A stretch of DNA of 64,000 nucleotides, from contig NZ_JBBEXE010000002.1 of NCBI RefSeq assembly GCF_037645805.1, positions 62,001 through 126,000 on the forward strand. The letters run 5' to 3'. Below the pieces are notes generated by a model. That model ran no database searches. It was not told where the DNA came from and saw only the letters and a program-made list of their open reading frames with translations. How positions within the stretch are numbered: the first letter of the stretch is position 1; each line of letters starts with the position of its first letter. Positions 17,470 to 26,617 of this stretch are shown one piece after another. Origin of the DNA: Leptobacterium_A meishanense (GTDB lineage: Bacteria; Bacteroidota; Bacteroidia; Flavobacteriales; Flavobacteriaceae). The position numbers and the translations under genes are program-made.

Positions 17470-18186
17470 ATGAAAAAAATAATTGTTTATATACCAATAG
17501 CGTTTTCTCTTTTATATCAAATAAGTGCTCAAGTTAATAATTCTTCAGATATGGGAAAACAAAACGTTACCTTATATTTTGATGGAGGAATTGATACAGA
17601 TGCAGGTAATTTGAATCTATCTTCAGTATCATATAAAGAACCTAAGCGTGTTACAGAAGGAGATGTGTATTTATTTTCTAAGTGGGAGGATGCAGAATTA
17701 TATTCCAAGACAGGGAAAAAATATAAAATATTAGGAATAAATTATAATGTTAAGAATGATCGTTTTGAAATTAAAGTTGCAAAGGACTCGGTTTTTGTTA
17801 TAGCACCTAATTATATAGATTATGTAGATGTGAATGATGTTTTATATAAGAAATATGATAAAAGTGTTAATAATTTAGAAGGGTATTATGAAATTGTTTA
17901 TAAAGGAAATAAATTGTCATTACTAAAAAAGCATAATGTTAGGCTTGTGAAAGGGAAAATGAATCCTTTAAATGGTATTGTAGATCCTGATAAATATTAT
18001 TTATATTATGATTATTATATTCAAAAAGTTGATCAAGTAAAAGAAATAATATTAAAAGAGAAAACTATTAATAAATTTTTAGGAAATAAAATAGAATTAA
18101 TAAATAAATATGTAAAAAGTAATAACCTGTCTTATAAAAAAGAAAAAGATATCATTAGAATACTCGAGTATTATGATTCATTATGA
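17470..18186 (+). CDS. secreted hypothetical protein
   Basis: 238 aa. The first ~21 residues (MKKIIVYIPIAFSLLYQISA) are a clear signal peptide with cleavage near SAQ, so the product is exported. The rest is tyrosine- and lysine-rich with beta-strand-like segments; no family or catalytic motif is recognised. Codon use is more AT-rich than in the genes on either side, which may point to later acquisition. It stands alone, framed by the terminators at 17382 and 18216. Confidence 0.7.
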   Translation: MKKIIVYIPIAFSLLYQISAQVNNSSDMGKQNVTLYFDGGIDTDAGNLNLSSVSYKEPKRVTEGDVYLFSKWEDAELYSKTGKKYKILGINYNVKNDRFEIKVAKDSVFVIAPNYIDYVDVNDVLYKKYDKSVNNLEGYYEIVYKGNKLSLLKKHNVRLVKGKMNPLNGIVDPDKYYLYYDYYIQKVDQVKEIILKEKTINKFLGNKIELINKYVKSNNLSYKKEKDIIRILEYYDSL

Positions 18187-18215
18187 GTTTCTATATTATA
18201 TAGTATTAAAAAGTT

Positions 18216-18249
18216 ATAAAAGGATATACTAAACGTTTATCCTTTTTTT
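18216..18249 (+). terminator. intrinsic terminator after the secreted protein gene
   Basis: AAAAGGATA (18218-18226) pairs with TTATCCTTTT (18237-18246, one-base offset) and is followed by T residues. A TATTTTTG at 18255-18262, a possible -7 element for carA, follows but no convincing -33 partner is visible. Confidence 0.7.
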
Positions 18250-18286
18250 ATTGTTATTTTTGTCAAACCTTTAAGCAAAACCATCA

Positions 18287-19414
18287 ATGAAATACTACAC
18301 ACGAAAAAAAGCATTGATACTCTTAGCCGATGGCACCATCTTTTATGGAAAAGCGGTAGGAAATCCTGATAATATGACAAGTGTTTATGGAGAAGTCTGT
18401 TTTAATACAGGGATGACAGGATATCAGGAGATTTTCACAGACCCGTCTTATTATGGCCAACTCATGGTAACTACTAATGCACATATTGGAAATTATGGGG
18501 TGAATAATGAAGAAGTAGAATCAAGTTCCATTAAAATAGCCGGATTGATCTGTAAAAACTTTAGCTATAATTATTCAAGAGTAGCAGCAGATGATTCCTT
18601 GGAAAACTTTCTTAAAAAAAATGATCTTTTTGCAATTTCTGATGTAGACACTCGTGCATTGGTCAGTTATATAAGAGATCATGGAGCAATGAATGCAGTT
18701 ATTTCTACAGAGATTGGTAGGATTGATGAATTAAAGGAAAAGTTAGCTGAAGTTCCTAGCATGAACGGGCTTGAGCTAGCTTCTAAAGTATCAACAAAAG
18801 AGCCTTATCATTATGGAAATGATAATGCGAAATATAAAATAGCAGCATTAGATTTAGGTATAAAAGAAAACATACTTCGGAACCTGGCAAACCGAGATAC
18901 ATATATAAAGGTATTCCCATACAACACTACGTTTGAAGAGATGAGCGCTTGGAACCCAGATGGATTCTTTATATCTAATGGACCTGGAGATCCTCAGCCT
19001 TTAAAAGAAGCACAACAGTTAGCAAAAGAAATTATCTCCAAAGACCTTCCTTTATTTGGAATATGCCTTGGACATCAAGTTATAGCGATAGCAAATGGAA
19101 TTGCCACGTACAAAATGCACAATGGGCATAGAGGAATTAACCATCCAGTGAAAAACTTGTTAACAGGAAAAGGGGAAATCACCTCACAAAACCATGGCTT
19201 TGCTATTAGTAAGGAAGAAACAGAAGTACATCCCGATGTTGAGATAACACATGTCCACTTGAACGATGGTACTGTAGCAGGAATACGAATGAAGCACAAA
19301 AACTGCTTTTCTGTTCAATACCATCCCGAAGCTAGTCCAGGCCCTCATGATGCTTCATATTTATTTGATCAATTTATAGAAAATATTAAAAAATATAAAT
19401 TAGAAACAGTATGA
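18287..19414 (+). CDS. carA: carbamoyl-phosphate synthase small subunit
   Basis: Glutaminase subunit that feeds ammonia to CarB for carbamoyl phosphate, used in arginine and pyrimidine synthesis. 375 aa. The N-terminal CPSase domain begins LADGTIFYGKAVG; the class I amidotransferase domain has the nucleophile in LFGICLGHQ and the His/Glu pair in QYHPEASPGPHD. carB is not adjacent. The last 4 bases overlap the eno start (ATGA), so the two are translationally coupled. Confidence 0.95.
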   Translation: MKYYTRKKALILLADGTIFYGKAVGNPDNMTSVYGEVCFNTGMTGYQEIFTDPSYYGQLMVTTNAHIGNYGVNNEEVESSSIKIAGLICKNFSYNYSRVAADDSLENFLKKNDLFAISDVDTRALVSYIRDHGAMNAVISTEIGRIDELKEKLAEVPSMNGLELASKVSTKEPYHYGNDNAKYKIAALDLGIKENILRNLANRDTYIKVFPYNTTFEEMSAWNPDGFFISNGPGDPQPLKEAQQLAKEIISKDLPLFGICLGHQVIAIANGIATYKMHNGHRGINHPVKNLLTGKGEITSQNHGFAISKEETEVHPDVEITHVHLNDGTVAGIRMKHKNCFSVQYHPEASPGPHDASYLFDQFIENIKKYKLETV

Positions 19415-20700
19415 GTATTATCATTAATATACATGCAAGACAAATTTTAGACTCAAGAGGAAACCCTACCGTAGAAGTGGATGTAGTAACCGAAAATGGT
19501 ATTTTAGGCCGTGCAGCAGTTCCTTCAGGAGCTTCCACAGGAGAACACGAAGCCGTAGAGCTTAGAGACGGGGGAGGTGCATATATGGGGAAAGCAGTAT
19601 TAAGAGCAGTTGACAATGTGAATAGTGCTATTGCAGGAGAAATTATAGGGATGTCAGTTTTTGAACAAAACCTGATTGACCAAACCATGATACAATTAGA
19701 CGGTACACCCAATAAATCAAAACTAGGGGCAAATGCCATTTTAGGTGCTTCCCTTGCAGTTGCCAAAGCTGCAGCAAACGAGTTAGGGATGCCATTATAT
19801 CGATATGTAGGGGGCGTAAGTGCCAATACATTACCGGTGCCCATGATGAACATTATCAATGGTGGTTCGCATTCAGATGCACCCATTGCCTTTCAGGAAT
19901 TTATGATTATGCCTGTTAAAGCCAAAAATTTTACACATGCCATGCAAATGGGAACAGAGATTTTCCATAATCTTAAAAAAGTATTGCATGATAGGGGGTT
20001 AAGTACGGCAGTGGGAGATGAAGGAGGGTTTGCCCCAACGTTGGAAGGTACAGAAGATGCATTGGATACAATTATAAAATCAATTGAAAAAACAGGATAT
20101 AAACCCGGTGATGAAGTAATGATTGCTTTGGATTGTGCTTCTGCAGAGTTTTATATTGATGGAAAGTATGACTATACAAAGTTTGAAGGTGATAAAGGAG
20201 CAGTAAGGACATCAGAAGAGCAGGCATTATACTTGGCAGAGCTTACCTCAAAATACCCTATTATTTCTATTGAAGATGGAATGGACGAAAATGATTGGGA
20301 AGGGTGGAAATACTTAACAGAAAAGGTTGGTGATAAAGTCCAACTAGTAGGAGACGATCTTTTTGTGACCAATGTAGAACGGCTTTCTAAAGGGATAGAG
20401 AACAATATAGCAAACTCTATCTTGATTAAAGTAAATCAAATAGGGACGCTTACTGAAACGATAGCCGCTGTAAATATGGCACATAACGCAGGTTATACGT
20501 CTGTTATGTCACACCGTTCCGGAGAAACAGAGGATAATACTATTGCAGATTTAGCTGTGGCACTCAATACAGGCCAAATAAAAACAGGATCAGCTTCACG
20601 CTCTGACCGTATGGCAAAATACAATCAGTTACTTCGAATTGAAGAGGAATTAGGAAGCGTAGCATACTATCCACAGGAAAAAGCCTTCAAAGTAAAGTAA
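19411..20700 (+). CDS. eno: enolase
   Basis: Phosphopyruvate hydratase of glycolysis, cytosolic, 429 aa. Seen: the N-terminal RQILDSRGNPTVEVDV, the catalytic loop SGASTGEHEAVELRDG, the proton-donor region GDEGGFAP, the Mg ligands around SIEDGMDENDW, and the signature ILIKVNQIGTLTET followed by SHRSGETED. Overlaps carA by 4 nt and ends in its own terminator. Confidence 0.97.
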   Translation: MSIIINIHARQILDSRGNPTVEVDVVTENGILGRAAVPSGASTGEHEAVELRDGGGAYMGKAVLRAVDNVNSAIAGEIIGMSVFEQNLIDQTMIQLDGTPNKSKLGANAILGASLAVAKAAANELGMPLYRYVGGVSANTLPVPMMNIINGGSHSDAPIAFQEFMIMPVKAKNFTHAMQMGTEIFHNLKKVLHDRGLSTAVGDEGGFAPTLEGTEDALDTIIKSIEKTGYKPGDEVMIALDCASAEFYIDGKYDYTKFEGDKGAVRTSEEQALYLAELTSKYPIISIEDGMDENDWEGWKYLTEKVGDKVQLVGDDLFVTNVERLSKGIENNIANSILIKVNQIGTLTETIAAVNMAHNAGYTSVMSHRSGETEDNTIADLAVALNTGQIKTGSASRSDRMAKYNQLLRIEEELGSVAYYPQEKAFKVK

Positions 20701-20721
20701 TTTAAAAACAATGTTTTTTTA

Positions 20722-20756
20722 TAAGCAGTATTTTATAAAAAAGTACTGCTTTTTTG
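20722..20756 (+). terminator. terminator after eno
   Basis: AAGCAGTA (20723-20730) and TACTGCTT (20744-20751) form an 8-bp stem followed by TTTTT. No canonical TTTG/TAnnTTTG pair was found in the remaining stretch before gltA, though TAAATTCG at 20812-20819 is a one-mismatch -7 candidate. Confidence 0.75.
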
Positions 20757-20865
20757 TATTACAATGTTTCAAAACCTACAAACCTTAACCCAATTTTAAC
20801 AGTTTATTTTGTAAATTCGCAACACTTTAAAGATAAGTTCTAAAACAAAAATCACGATACAAAAA

Positions 20866-22149
20866 ATGTCAGATAAAGCTACGTTAGAATACAAAGGGAG
20901 AAAATTTGATTTTCCTGTTATAGAAGGAACAGAAAAAGAATTAGCAATTGATATAAAAACACTTCGTTCAACTACAGGAATGATAACGCTAGACCCAGGT
21001 TATAAAAATACCGGATCTTGCGAAAGTGCTATTACTTTTTTAGATGGAGAGAAAGGTATCTTGAGATATCGAGGATATTCTATAGAAGAATTGGCTGAAA
21101 AAGCAGACTTTCTAGAAGTAGCTTATTTATTGATATTTGGAGAATTACCTACGAAAGAACAGTTAGAAAAATTTGACACAGATATTAAAGCAGAATCCCA
21201 TGTAGATGAAGACGTTAAAAAAATATTGGATGGATTTCCAAAAGCAGCACATCCAATGGGTGTACTATCATCGTTAACCAGTGCATTAATTGCATTTAAC
21301 CCTTCTTCAGTTAATGTGAGCTCAGAGGAAGCCATGTATAAGTCGATTGTAAGGATACTAGGTAAATTCCCTGTATTGGTAGCATGGACTTTACGTAAAA
21401 GAGAAGGTTTGCCCCTTGATTATGGTGATGATTCTCTAGGATATGTGGAGAACATTGTAAAAATGATGTTCAAAAAGCCTAATAGAGATTACAAAAAGAA
21501 TCCTATTATGGTTGATGCATTGGATAAGCTGCTCATTCTTCATGCTGATCATGAGCAAAACTGCTCCACATCAACGGTTCGCATTGTGGGTTCATCGCAT
21601 GCAGGGCTTTTTACCTCACTTTCTGCCGGGATTTCAGCATTATGGGGGCCATTACATGGTGGTGCCAATCAAGCAGTAATAGAAATGTTGGAAGCTATTA
21701 AAGAAGATGGAGGGGATACCAAAAAATACATGGCCAAAGCCAAAGATAAAAATGATCCATTCCGTTTGATGGGGTTTGGACATCGGGTGTATAAAAATTT
21801 TGACCCTCGTGCCAGGATTATTAAAAAATCCGCAGACGAAGTATTAGGAGATTTAGGAATAGATGATCCTGTATTGGATATTGCTAAAGGATTAGAGAAA
21901 GAGGCATTAGAAGATCCGTATTTCGTGGACAGAAAGTTATATCCGAATGTTGATTTTTACTCAGGGATCATATACCGCGCACTGGGAATACCAACAGAAA
22001 TGTTCACGGTAATGTTTGCTTTAGGGAGATTGCCCGGATGGATTGCACAATGGCGTGAAATGCGATTGCGAAATGAGCCTATCGGTCGACCAAGGCAAGT
22101 ATATATCGGTGCAAATTTAAGACCTTTTAAAGCCTTAAAAAATAGATAA
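20866..22149 (+). CDS. gltA: citrate synthase
   Basis: Condenses acetyl-CoA and oxaloacetate in the TCA cycle, 427 aa, the length of the hexameric Gram-negative type. Catalytic segments: LHADHEQNCSTSTVR, SLWGPLHGG-like ALWGPLHGGANQAV with the first catalytic histidine, and MGFGHRVYKNFDPRA with the second. N-terminal beta-domain with TLDPGYKNTGSCESAITFLDG is also present. Monocistronic, with terminators on both sides. Confidence 0.97.
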   Translation: MSDKATLEYKGRKFDFPVIEGTEKELAIDIKTLRSTTGMITLDPGYKNTGSCESAITFLDGEKGILRYRGYSIEELAEKADFLEVAYLLIFGELPTKEQLEKFDTDIKAESHVDEDVKKILDGFPKAAHPMGVLSSLTSALIAFNPSSVNVSSEEAMYKSIVRILGKFPVLVAWTLRKREGLPLDYGDDSLGYVENIVKMMFKKPNRDYKKNPIMVDALDKLLILHADHEQNCSTSTVRIVGSSHAGLFTSLSAGISALWGPLHGGANQAVIEMLEAIKEDGGDTKKYMAKAKDKNDPFRLMGFGHRVYKNFDPRARIIKKSADEVLGDLGIDDPVLDIAKGLEKEALEDPYFVDRKLYPNVDFYSGIIYRALGIPTEMFTVMFALGRLPGWIAQWREMRLRNEPIGRPRQVYIGANLRPFKALKNR

Positions 22150-22168
22150 TAAAATTAATTTGATTCTT

Positions 22169-22195
22169 AAAAAGCAACCTTCAGGTTGCTTTTTA
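22169..22195 (+). terminator. terminator after gltA
   Basis: AAAAAGCAACC (22169-22179) and GGTTGCTTTTT (22184-22194) form a perfect 11-bp stem with a TTCA loop. Confidence 0.9.
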
Positions 22196-22202
22196 ATATT
22201 TA

Positions 22203-23123
22203 ATGATGTTACAGCTTAATGTAAAAAATGAAATAGCGCCTCTTAAAGCAGTAGTTTTAGGCACAGCTATAAGCAATGGCCCGACGCCAAAAGCTGAAGA
22301 TGCTTATGACCCGACATCGCTTGAGCATATCATGGCAGGAACATACCCTGTTGAAAAAGATATGGTAAAGGAGATGGCAGTATTAGAGAATGTTTTTAAA
22401 AAATATAACATCAAGGTATTTCGGCCTGAAATAATAAAAGACTGTAATCAGATATTTGCAAGGGACATTGCATTTGTAATTGATGATTTTTTTATAAAAT
22501 CCAACATACTACCTGACAGGGATCAGGAACTTAAAGCTATTCAATATATCATTGATGAAATAAGCCCTGATAAAGTAATAAAACCTCCTAAAAATGTACA
22601 TGTAGAAGGAGGGGATGTAATGCCTTGGAACAATTATATTTTTGTGGGGACTTATACCGGAGTTGATTACCCTAGTTATATAACAGCCCGGACAAACAAA
22701 GCCGCAGTCCATTTTTTGCAAGAGCTTTTCCCTGAAAAAAAAGTAAAATCATTTGAACTCAGAAAATCAAATACAAACCCCAAGGAGAATGCATTGCATC
22801 TGGATTGTTGCTTTCAGCCGATAGGAAAAGATAAAGCGATTATATGTAAAGCTGGCTTTCTGCTTGAGGAAGACTATGAATGGCTATATAATTATTTTGG
22901 AAAAGAAAATATGTTTGAGATTACAGCAGATGAGATGGCACGTATGTTTTGTAATGTGTTTTCCATAACCCCAAACGTTGTTATTTCAGAACAAAAGTTT
23001 ACACGCTTAAATAATTGGCTAAGGAATAATGGATTTACAGTAGAGAAAGTCCCTTATTCCGAAATATCCAAGCAAGGGGGGTTGCTTCGTTGCTCTACCA
23101 TGCCATTGATCAGGGAAGGTTAA
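22203..23123 (+). CDS. dimethylargininase / arginine deiminase family hydrolase
   Basis: 306 aa, guanidino-group modifying enzyme superfamily. The catalytic set is visible: FARDIAF (Asp), VEGGDV, the histidine in ALHLDCCFQPI and the nucleophilic cysteine in GGLLRCSTMPLIR at the C-terminus. Members hydrolyse methylated or free arginine to citrulline or transfer amidino groups; the exact substrate cannot be fixed from sequence. It begins directly behind the gltA terminator, and a second enzyme of the same fold (CtlX) lies 1 kb downstream, which suggests arginine/citrulline catabolism. Confidence 0.8.
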   Translation: MMLQLNVKNEIAPLKAVVLGTAISNGPTPKAEDAYDPTSLEHIMAGTYPVEKDMVKEMAVLENVFKKYNIKVFRPEIIKDCNQIFARDIAFVIDDFFIKSNILPDRDQELKAIQYIIDEISPDKVIKPPKNVHVEGGDVMPWNNYIFVGTYTGVDYPSYITARTNKAAVHFLQELFPEKKVKSFELRKSNTNPKENALHLDCCFQPIGKDKAIICKAGFLLEEDYEWLYNYFGKENMFEITADEMARMFCNVFSITPNVVISEQKFTRLNNWLRNNGFTVEKVPYSEISKQGGLLRCSTMPLIREG

Positions 23124-23126
23124 ACC

Positions 23127-23609
23127 TTACTCTTCCTCCCATTCAGTACCCTTTATCATTCCGGCTATAATCAGCTTGTTTTTATAAGTCCAACAGTTAA
23201 TTTTAAAACCATCATCGCTGTGAAAAAGCCATTCTTTCTCTTTATAATTAACAGGGCCTAAATATTTTGCTGCTTCAGTATTGCGGTACTTAGGAGATGT
23301 GTAATTGATAATAACTTCATAAAGCACATTTGGAGCCTTATCATCAAAGTAATATACAATGTATTCGATTTCTTCATCATTGATGTTTTCCAAATAGACT
23401 TCCCTGAAAGATTCTTTATTGGAAATCTTAGCATTTGGCCGCTTTTTTAAGGCTCTATCTTTCGACATGCCTAAATATAAATTTTTTACAATTTCAGGCA
23501 TATATTTTGACTTTTGTGCATTGCTTGAAGTTGAAATAAGGAAGCAAGTAAAAATAACCAACAATATTTTTTGCCACATGTTAAGTCTGATAAATATGGG
23601 TGTTTTCAT
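23127..23609 (-). CDS. exported hypothetical protein
   Basis: 160 aa. An internal hydrophobic stretch after residue 11 (KILLVIFTCFLISTSSNA) is a signal peptide with the cleavage motif SNA; the true start may be a later methionine than the one used. The mature part is charged and small with no recognised motif. It follows the DoxX-like gene on the same strand after 9 nt, so the two are probably co-transcribed, convergent with the upstream hydrolase gene. Confidence 0.6.
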   Translation of the reverse strand: MKTPIFIRLNMWQKILLVIFTCFLISTSSNAQKSKYMPEIVKNLYLGMSKDRALKKRPNAKISNKESFREVYLENINDEEIEYIVYYFDDKAPNVLYEVIINYTSPKYRNTEAAKYLGPVNYKEKEWLFHSDDGFKINCWTYKNKLIIAGMIKGTEWEEE

Positions 23610-23618
23610 AATGAATAA

Positions 23619-24104
23619 TTATTTTTTGTTTAGTAGGATAGCAATTATATTTAATACTTCTTGTCTTTTTATCCATAAAATAGCTACACAGCATATAAAA
23701 GCAATCAAAGCTAAAACAAATAGTATGCCATGGTCATCTCTAACAACAATGCCCAGAACTGTTAAGTGTGATGCTATAGCCCCGGATAATATCACAACCC
23801 CTATAATACTACCATAGGTAGTAGTTTTTGGATATATGAGCATTCCAGCTGTAATAAGTTCAATAATCCCTAATCCTACACGGCCATATGGTTCAAGCCC
23901 CAAAAGGGTGAAAACATACACACTATCCGGGTGTGCAGTGAACTTAAAATACAATGTTTGTAATAAAATAATCGCAGCTATAATAGATAAAACATTTGTA
24001 ATGGTTGTGTCCTTGTCTTTTTTGATAATATGTTTTAGGGAACTCAAGTAACCCTTAGCTAGTTTCAAGAACTTTTTTACTATGATTAGTGTCTTTTGTT
24101 TCAT
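23619..24104 (-). CDS. DoxX-like membrane protein
   Basis: 161 aa with four hydrophobic segments after a ~40-residue charged N-terminus. The pattern LYFKFTAHPDSVYVFTLLG, GRVGLGIIELITAGMLIYP and the fourth segment ILFVLALIAFICCVAILWI fit the DoxX/SURF4-type four-helix family of inner-membrane proteins, whose biochemical role is mostly unknown. First gene of a two-gene minus-strand unit. Confidence 0.65.
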   Translation of the reverse strand: MKQKTLIIVKKFLKLAKGYLSSLKHIIKKDKDTTITNVLSIIAAIILLQTLYFKFTAHPDSVYVFTLLGLEPYGRVGLGIIELITAGMLIYPKTTTYGSIIGVVILSGAIASHLTVLGIVVRDDHGILFVLALIAFICCVAILWIKRQEVLNIIAILLNKK

Positions 24105-24197
24105 ATATCAAAACCAATGTTTTTACAAAAAAACATAAAATTTACCGGATTTAAATTTACTAATTTTATACATTAATTGTATTGAGATTTTAAAACA

Positions 24198-25151
24198 ATG
24201 AATCAGATAACTAATACTATTCTAATGATCCGTCCTGTTGCCTTCAGGATGAACGAACAAACGGCTGTTAATAATTATTTTCAAGAGGACTTAACCATAA
24301 AAAACCAAGAAATCAATTTTCGGGCGCAGGAAGAATTTGATGCTTTTGTGGAAAAGCTTAAAAAAGCAGGGATCAATGTCATTGTTGTACAAGACACTAA
24401 AGAGCCTGATACGCCCGATTCCATTTTTCCCAATAACTGGATTTCTTTCCATGAAGATGGCACAGCCGTCCTTTATCCAATGTTTGCAGAAAACCGGAGG
24501 TTAGAACGAAGCGAGGCAATTTTAAAGGCAGTAGAAAAAAGAGGGTTTCATATAGAACATATCGTTGATTATACTACTGCTGAAGAGGAGAATATATTCC
24601 TGGAGGGCACGGGCAGTATTATTTTAGACAGGATAAACAGAAAGGCCTATTGTGCGCTTTCTGAGCGTGCAGACGAAGCGCTTTTTATTGAATTTTGTGA
24701 AGACTTTGAATATACTCCGGTTGTCTTTACCGCATACCAGACCGTAGAAAATGAACGTAAGCCTATTTACCATACGAATGTGATGATGTGTCTAGGAGAA
24801 ACTTTTTCTATAATTTGTCTTGATAGTATAGATGATAAGAAAGAGCAGAAAAATGTAATAGCACATCTTAAAGAAGACAAAAAAGAGGTCATTTCTATTA
24901 CCGAATTGCAGATGCATCATTTTGCAGGTAATATGCTTCAAGTTGTAAATATTCAGGGGGAAAAATATATTGTGATGAGCACTGCAGCATATGAAAGCTT
25001 AACAACTAAGCAGCTCAATAGGCTAAAAAAACATGGTGAGTTGATTTATAGTCCATTAGATACGATAGAAACCTGTGGAGGGGGAAGTGCCCGGTGTATG
25101 ATGGCAGAGGTATTTTTACCAGAGGTTAAAGGAGCGTTCTTAGAGGGATAA
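24198..25151 (+). CDS. ctlX: citrulline utilisation hydrolase CtlX-type
   Basis: 317 aa, amidinotransferase-fold hydrolase. Seen: PDSIFPNNWISFHEDG, the FLEGTGSIILDR motif, the histidine in PIYHTNVMMCLGE, and the nucleophilic cysteine in TCGGGSARCMMAEVFLP at the C-terminus. This architecture is the one annotated as CtlX in Bacteroidota, which acts in citrulline breakdown in association with arginine/ornithine metabolism. Its stop codon abuts the stop of the convergent AAA+ gene without any spacer. Confidence 0.8.
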   Translation: MNQITNTILMIRPVAFRMNEQTAVNNYFQEDLTIKNQEINFRAQEEFDAFVEKLKKAGINVIVVQDTKEPDTPDSIFPNNWISFHEDGTAVLYPMFAENRRLERSEAILKAVEKRGFHIEHIVDYTTAEEENIFLEGTGSIILDRINRKAYCALSERADEALFIEFCEDFEYTPVVFTAYQTVENERKPIYHTNVMMCLGETFSIICLDSIDDKKEQKNVIAHLKEDKKEVISITELQMHHFAGNMLQVVNIQGEKYIVMSTAAYESLTTKQLNRLKKHGELIYSPLDTIETCGGGSARCMMAEVFLPEVKGAFLEG

Positions 25152-26615
25152 TTATAGTCCTCGAATATAGCTGCCATATATATCTTTAAGCTGATATCCT
25201 TCTCCAATGCGGTGTTTACTTAGCTTTTTATGCACTACTAATCCCCAAAGAAGGAATTCTTTCATAAAAAAAGAATCATTTTTAGATATATCGGGTTGGT
25301 ATTTGTCAATAAGCTGGTTGAGAGGAGATATAGAGTCTAACTTCTTTTGATATTCTTTTTCAGAGAGGCCATCATACAATTCAAACCCTGTTTCTTCAAA
25401 AAACCAATCAATTAAATCTTGATAAGGCCCTTTTTCGTTTTGTTTTTCCAGTTTTTCTATTCTTGGAAAATAATTTGAAAAAAGGGTTTTTACAGCATTT
25501 TCAATCAGTATTTCTGCAATGGCAGCTGCTCCTTCCTGCTCACCTTCATAAACCAATTCTACCTTACCGGTGATGGCAGGGATAATACCCATAAAATCAC
25601 TAAACCTGATGGAAGTAGTGTCAGATCCATTTATTAAAGCCCGTCGTTCTGCGGCACTGATTAAATTTTCCAGGGCAGTAATTGTCATTCGTGCACTCAC
25701 ACCACTTTTAGGATCAACATAGTCACTTTTTCGTGCTTCAAAACTAATTTGCTCCAATAAATCCTTTGCTAATTCAGGAATGTAAACACCTTTTTTCTGC
25801 TTTTCTTCAATAGCGGCTTCCTGCTCAGTAATTTTTTTAGCAATTTCAATTGTTTCTGGATAATGTGTGAGTATTTGCGAACCAATGCGGTCCTTGAGAG
25901 GTGTGACAATACTTCCTCTGTTGGTATAATCTTCTGGGTTGGCAGTGAAAACAAATTGGATATCTAATGGCATTCGTAGTTTAAAGCTTCTTATTTGTAT
26001 ATCACCTTCCTGAAGAATATTAAACAAAGCTACCTGGATACGTGCTTGTAAATCGGGTAGCTCATTGATTACAAAAATACTCCTATTCGCCCTAGGGATC
26101 ATTCCATAATGGATAACCCTGTCATCAGCATATGACAATTTAAGATTAGCAGCTTTTATTGGGTCTATATCTCCAATAAGGTCAGCAACCGTTACATCTG
26201 GGGTCGCTAGCTTTTCAGCAAACCGTTCTTTTCGGTGTAACCATTCAATAGGGGTTTCGTCTCCTTTTTCATTGATGAGTTGTTTTGCATGTCGGGAAAT
26301 GGGAAGAAAAGGATCGTCATTAATCTCAGATTCAGCAACTATCGGGATCCATTCATCTAATAAATTCACCATCGATCGGGCAAGTCTTGTTTTTGCTTGC
26401 CCTCTTAGTCCTAGTAAATTGATGTTATGGCCTGAAAGAATAGCACGCTCCAAATCGGGTATTACTGTTTGCTCATAACCATAGATGCCCTCGAACGTAC
26501 GCTCTCTGTTCTTGAGTTTTTCACGGAGATTTTTTCGGAGCTCATCTTTTATTTTTAAGCTTTTATAACCGGATGCTTTTAACGCGCCTAATGTGGTGAT
26601 ATTTTTATAGTCCAT
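25152..26615 (-). CDS. AAA+ ATPase, magnesium-chelatase/MoxR-like
   Basis: 487 aa. Walker A reads LLGLRGQAKTRLAR (around residues 66-79), Walker B-like FVINELPDL and sensor 1 FVFTANPEDYTNRGS follow, with the arginine in PLKDRIGSQI. This places it among ChlI/MoxR-type AAA+ proteins. It is 2 nt downstream of a VWA-domain gene, and such AAA+/VWA pairs act together as chaperone-like or metal-insertion machines. No chlorophyll or cobalamin genes are nearby, so chelatase function is not supported. Confidence 0.8.
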   Translation of the reverse strand: MDYKNITTLGALKASGYKSLKIKDELRKNLREKLKNRERTFEGIYGYEQTVIPDLERAILSGHNINLLGLRGQAKTRLARSMVNLLDEWIPIVAESEINDDPFLPISRHAKQLINEKGDETPIEWLHRKERFAEKLATPDVTVADLIGDIDPIKAANLKLSYADDRVIHYGMIPRANRSIFVINELPDLQARIQVALFNILQEGDIQIRSFKLRMPLDIQFVFTANPEDYTNRGSIVTPLKDRIGSQILTHYPETIEIAKKITEQEAAIEEKQKKGVYIPELAKDLLEQISFEARKSDYVDPKSGVSARMTITALENLISAAERRALINGSDTTSIRFSDFMGIIPAITGKVELVYEGEQEGAAAIAEILIENAVKTLFSNYFPRIEKLEKQNEKGPYQDLIDWFFEETGFELYDGLSEKEYQKKLDSISPLNQLIDKYQPDISKNDSFFMKEFLLWGLVVHKKLSKHRIGEGYQLKDIYGSYIRGL

Positions 26616-26617
26616 AA

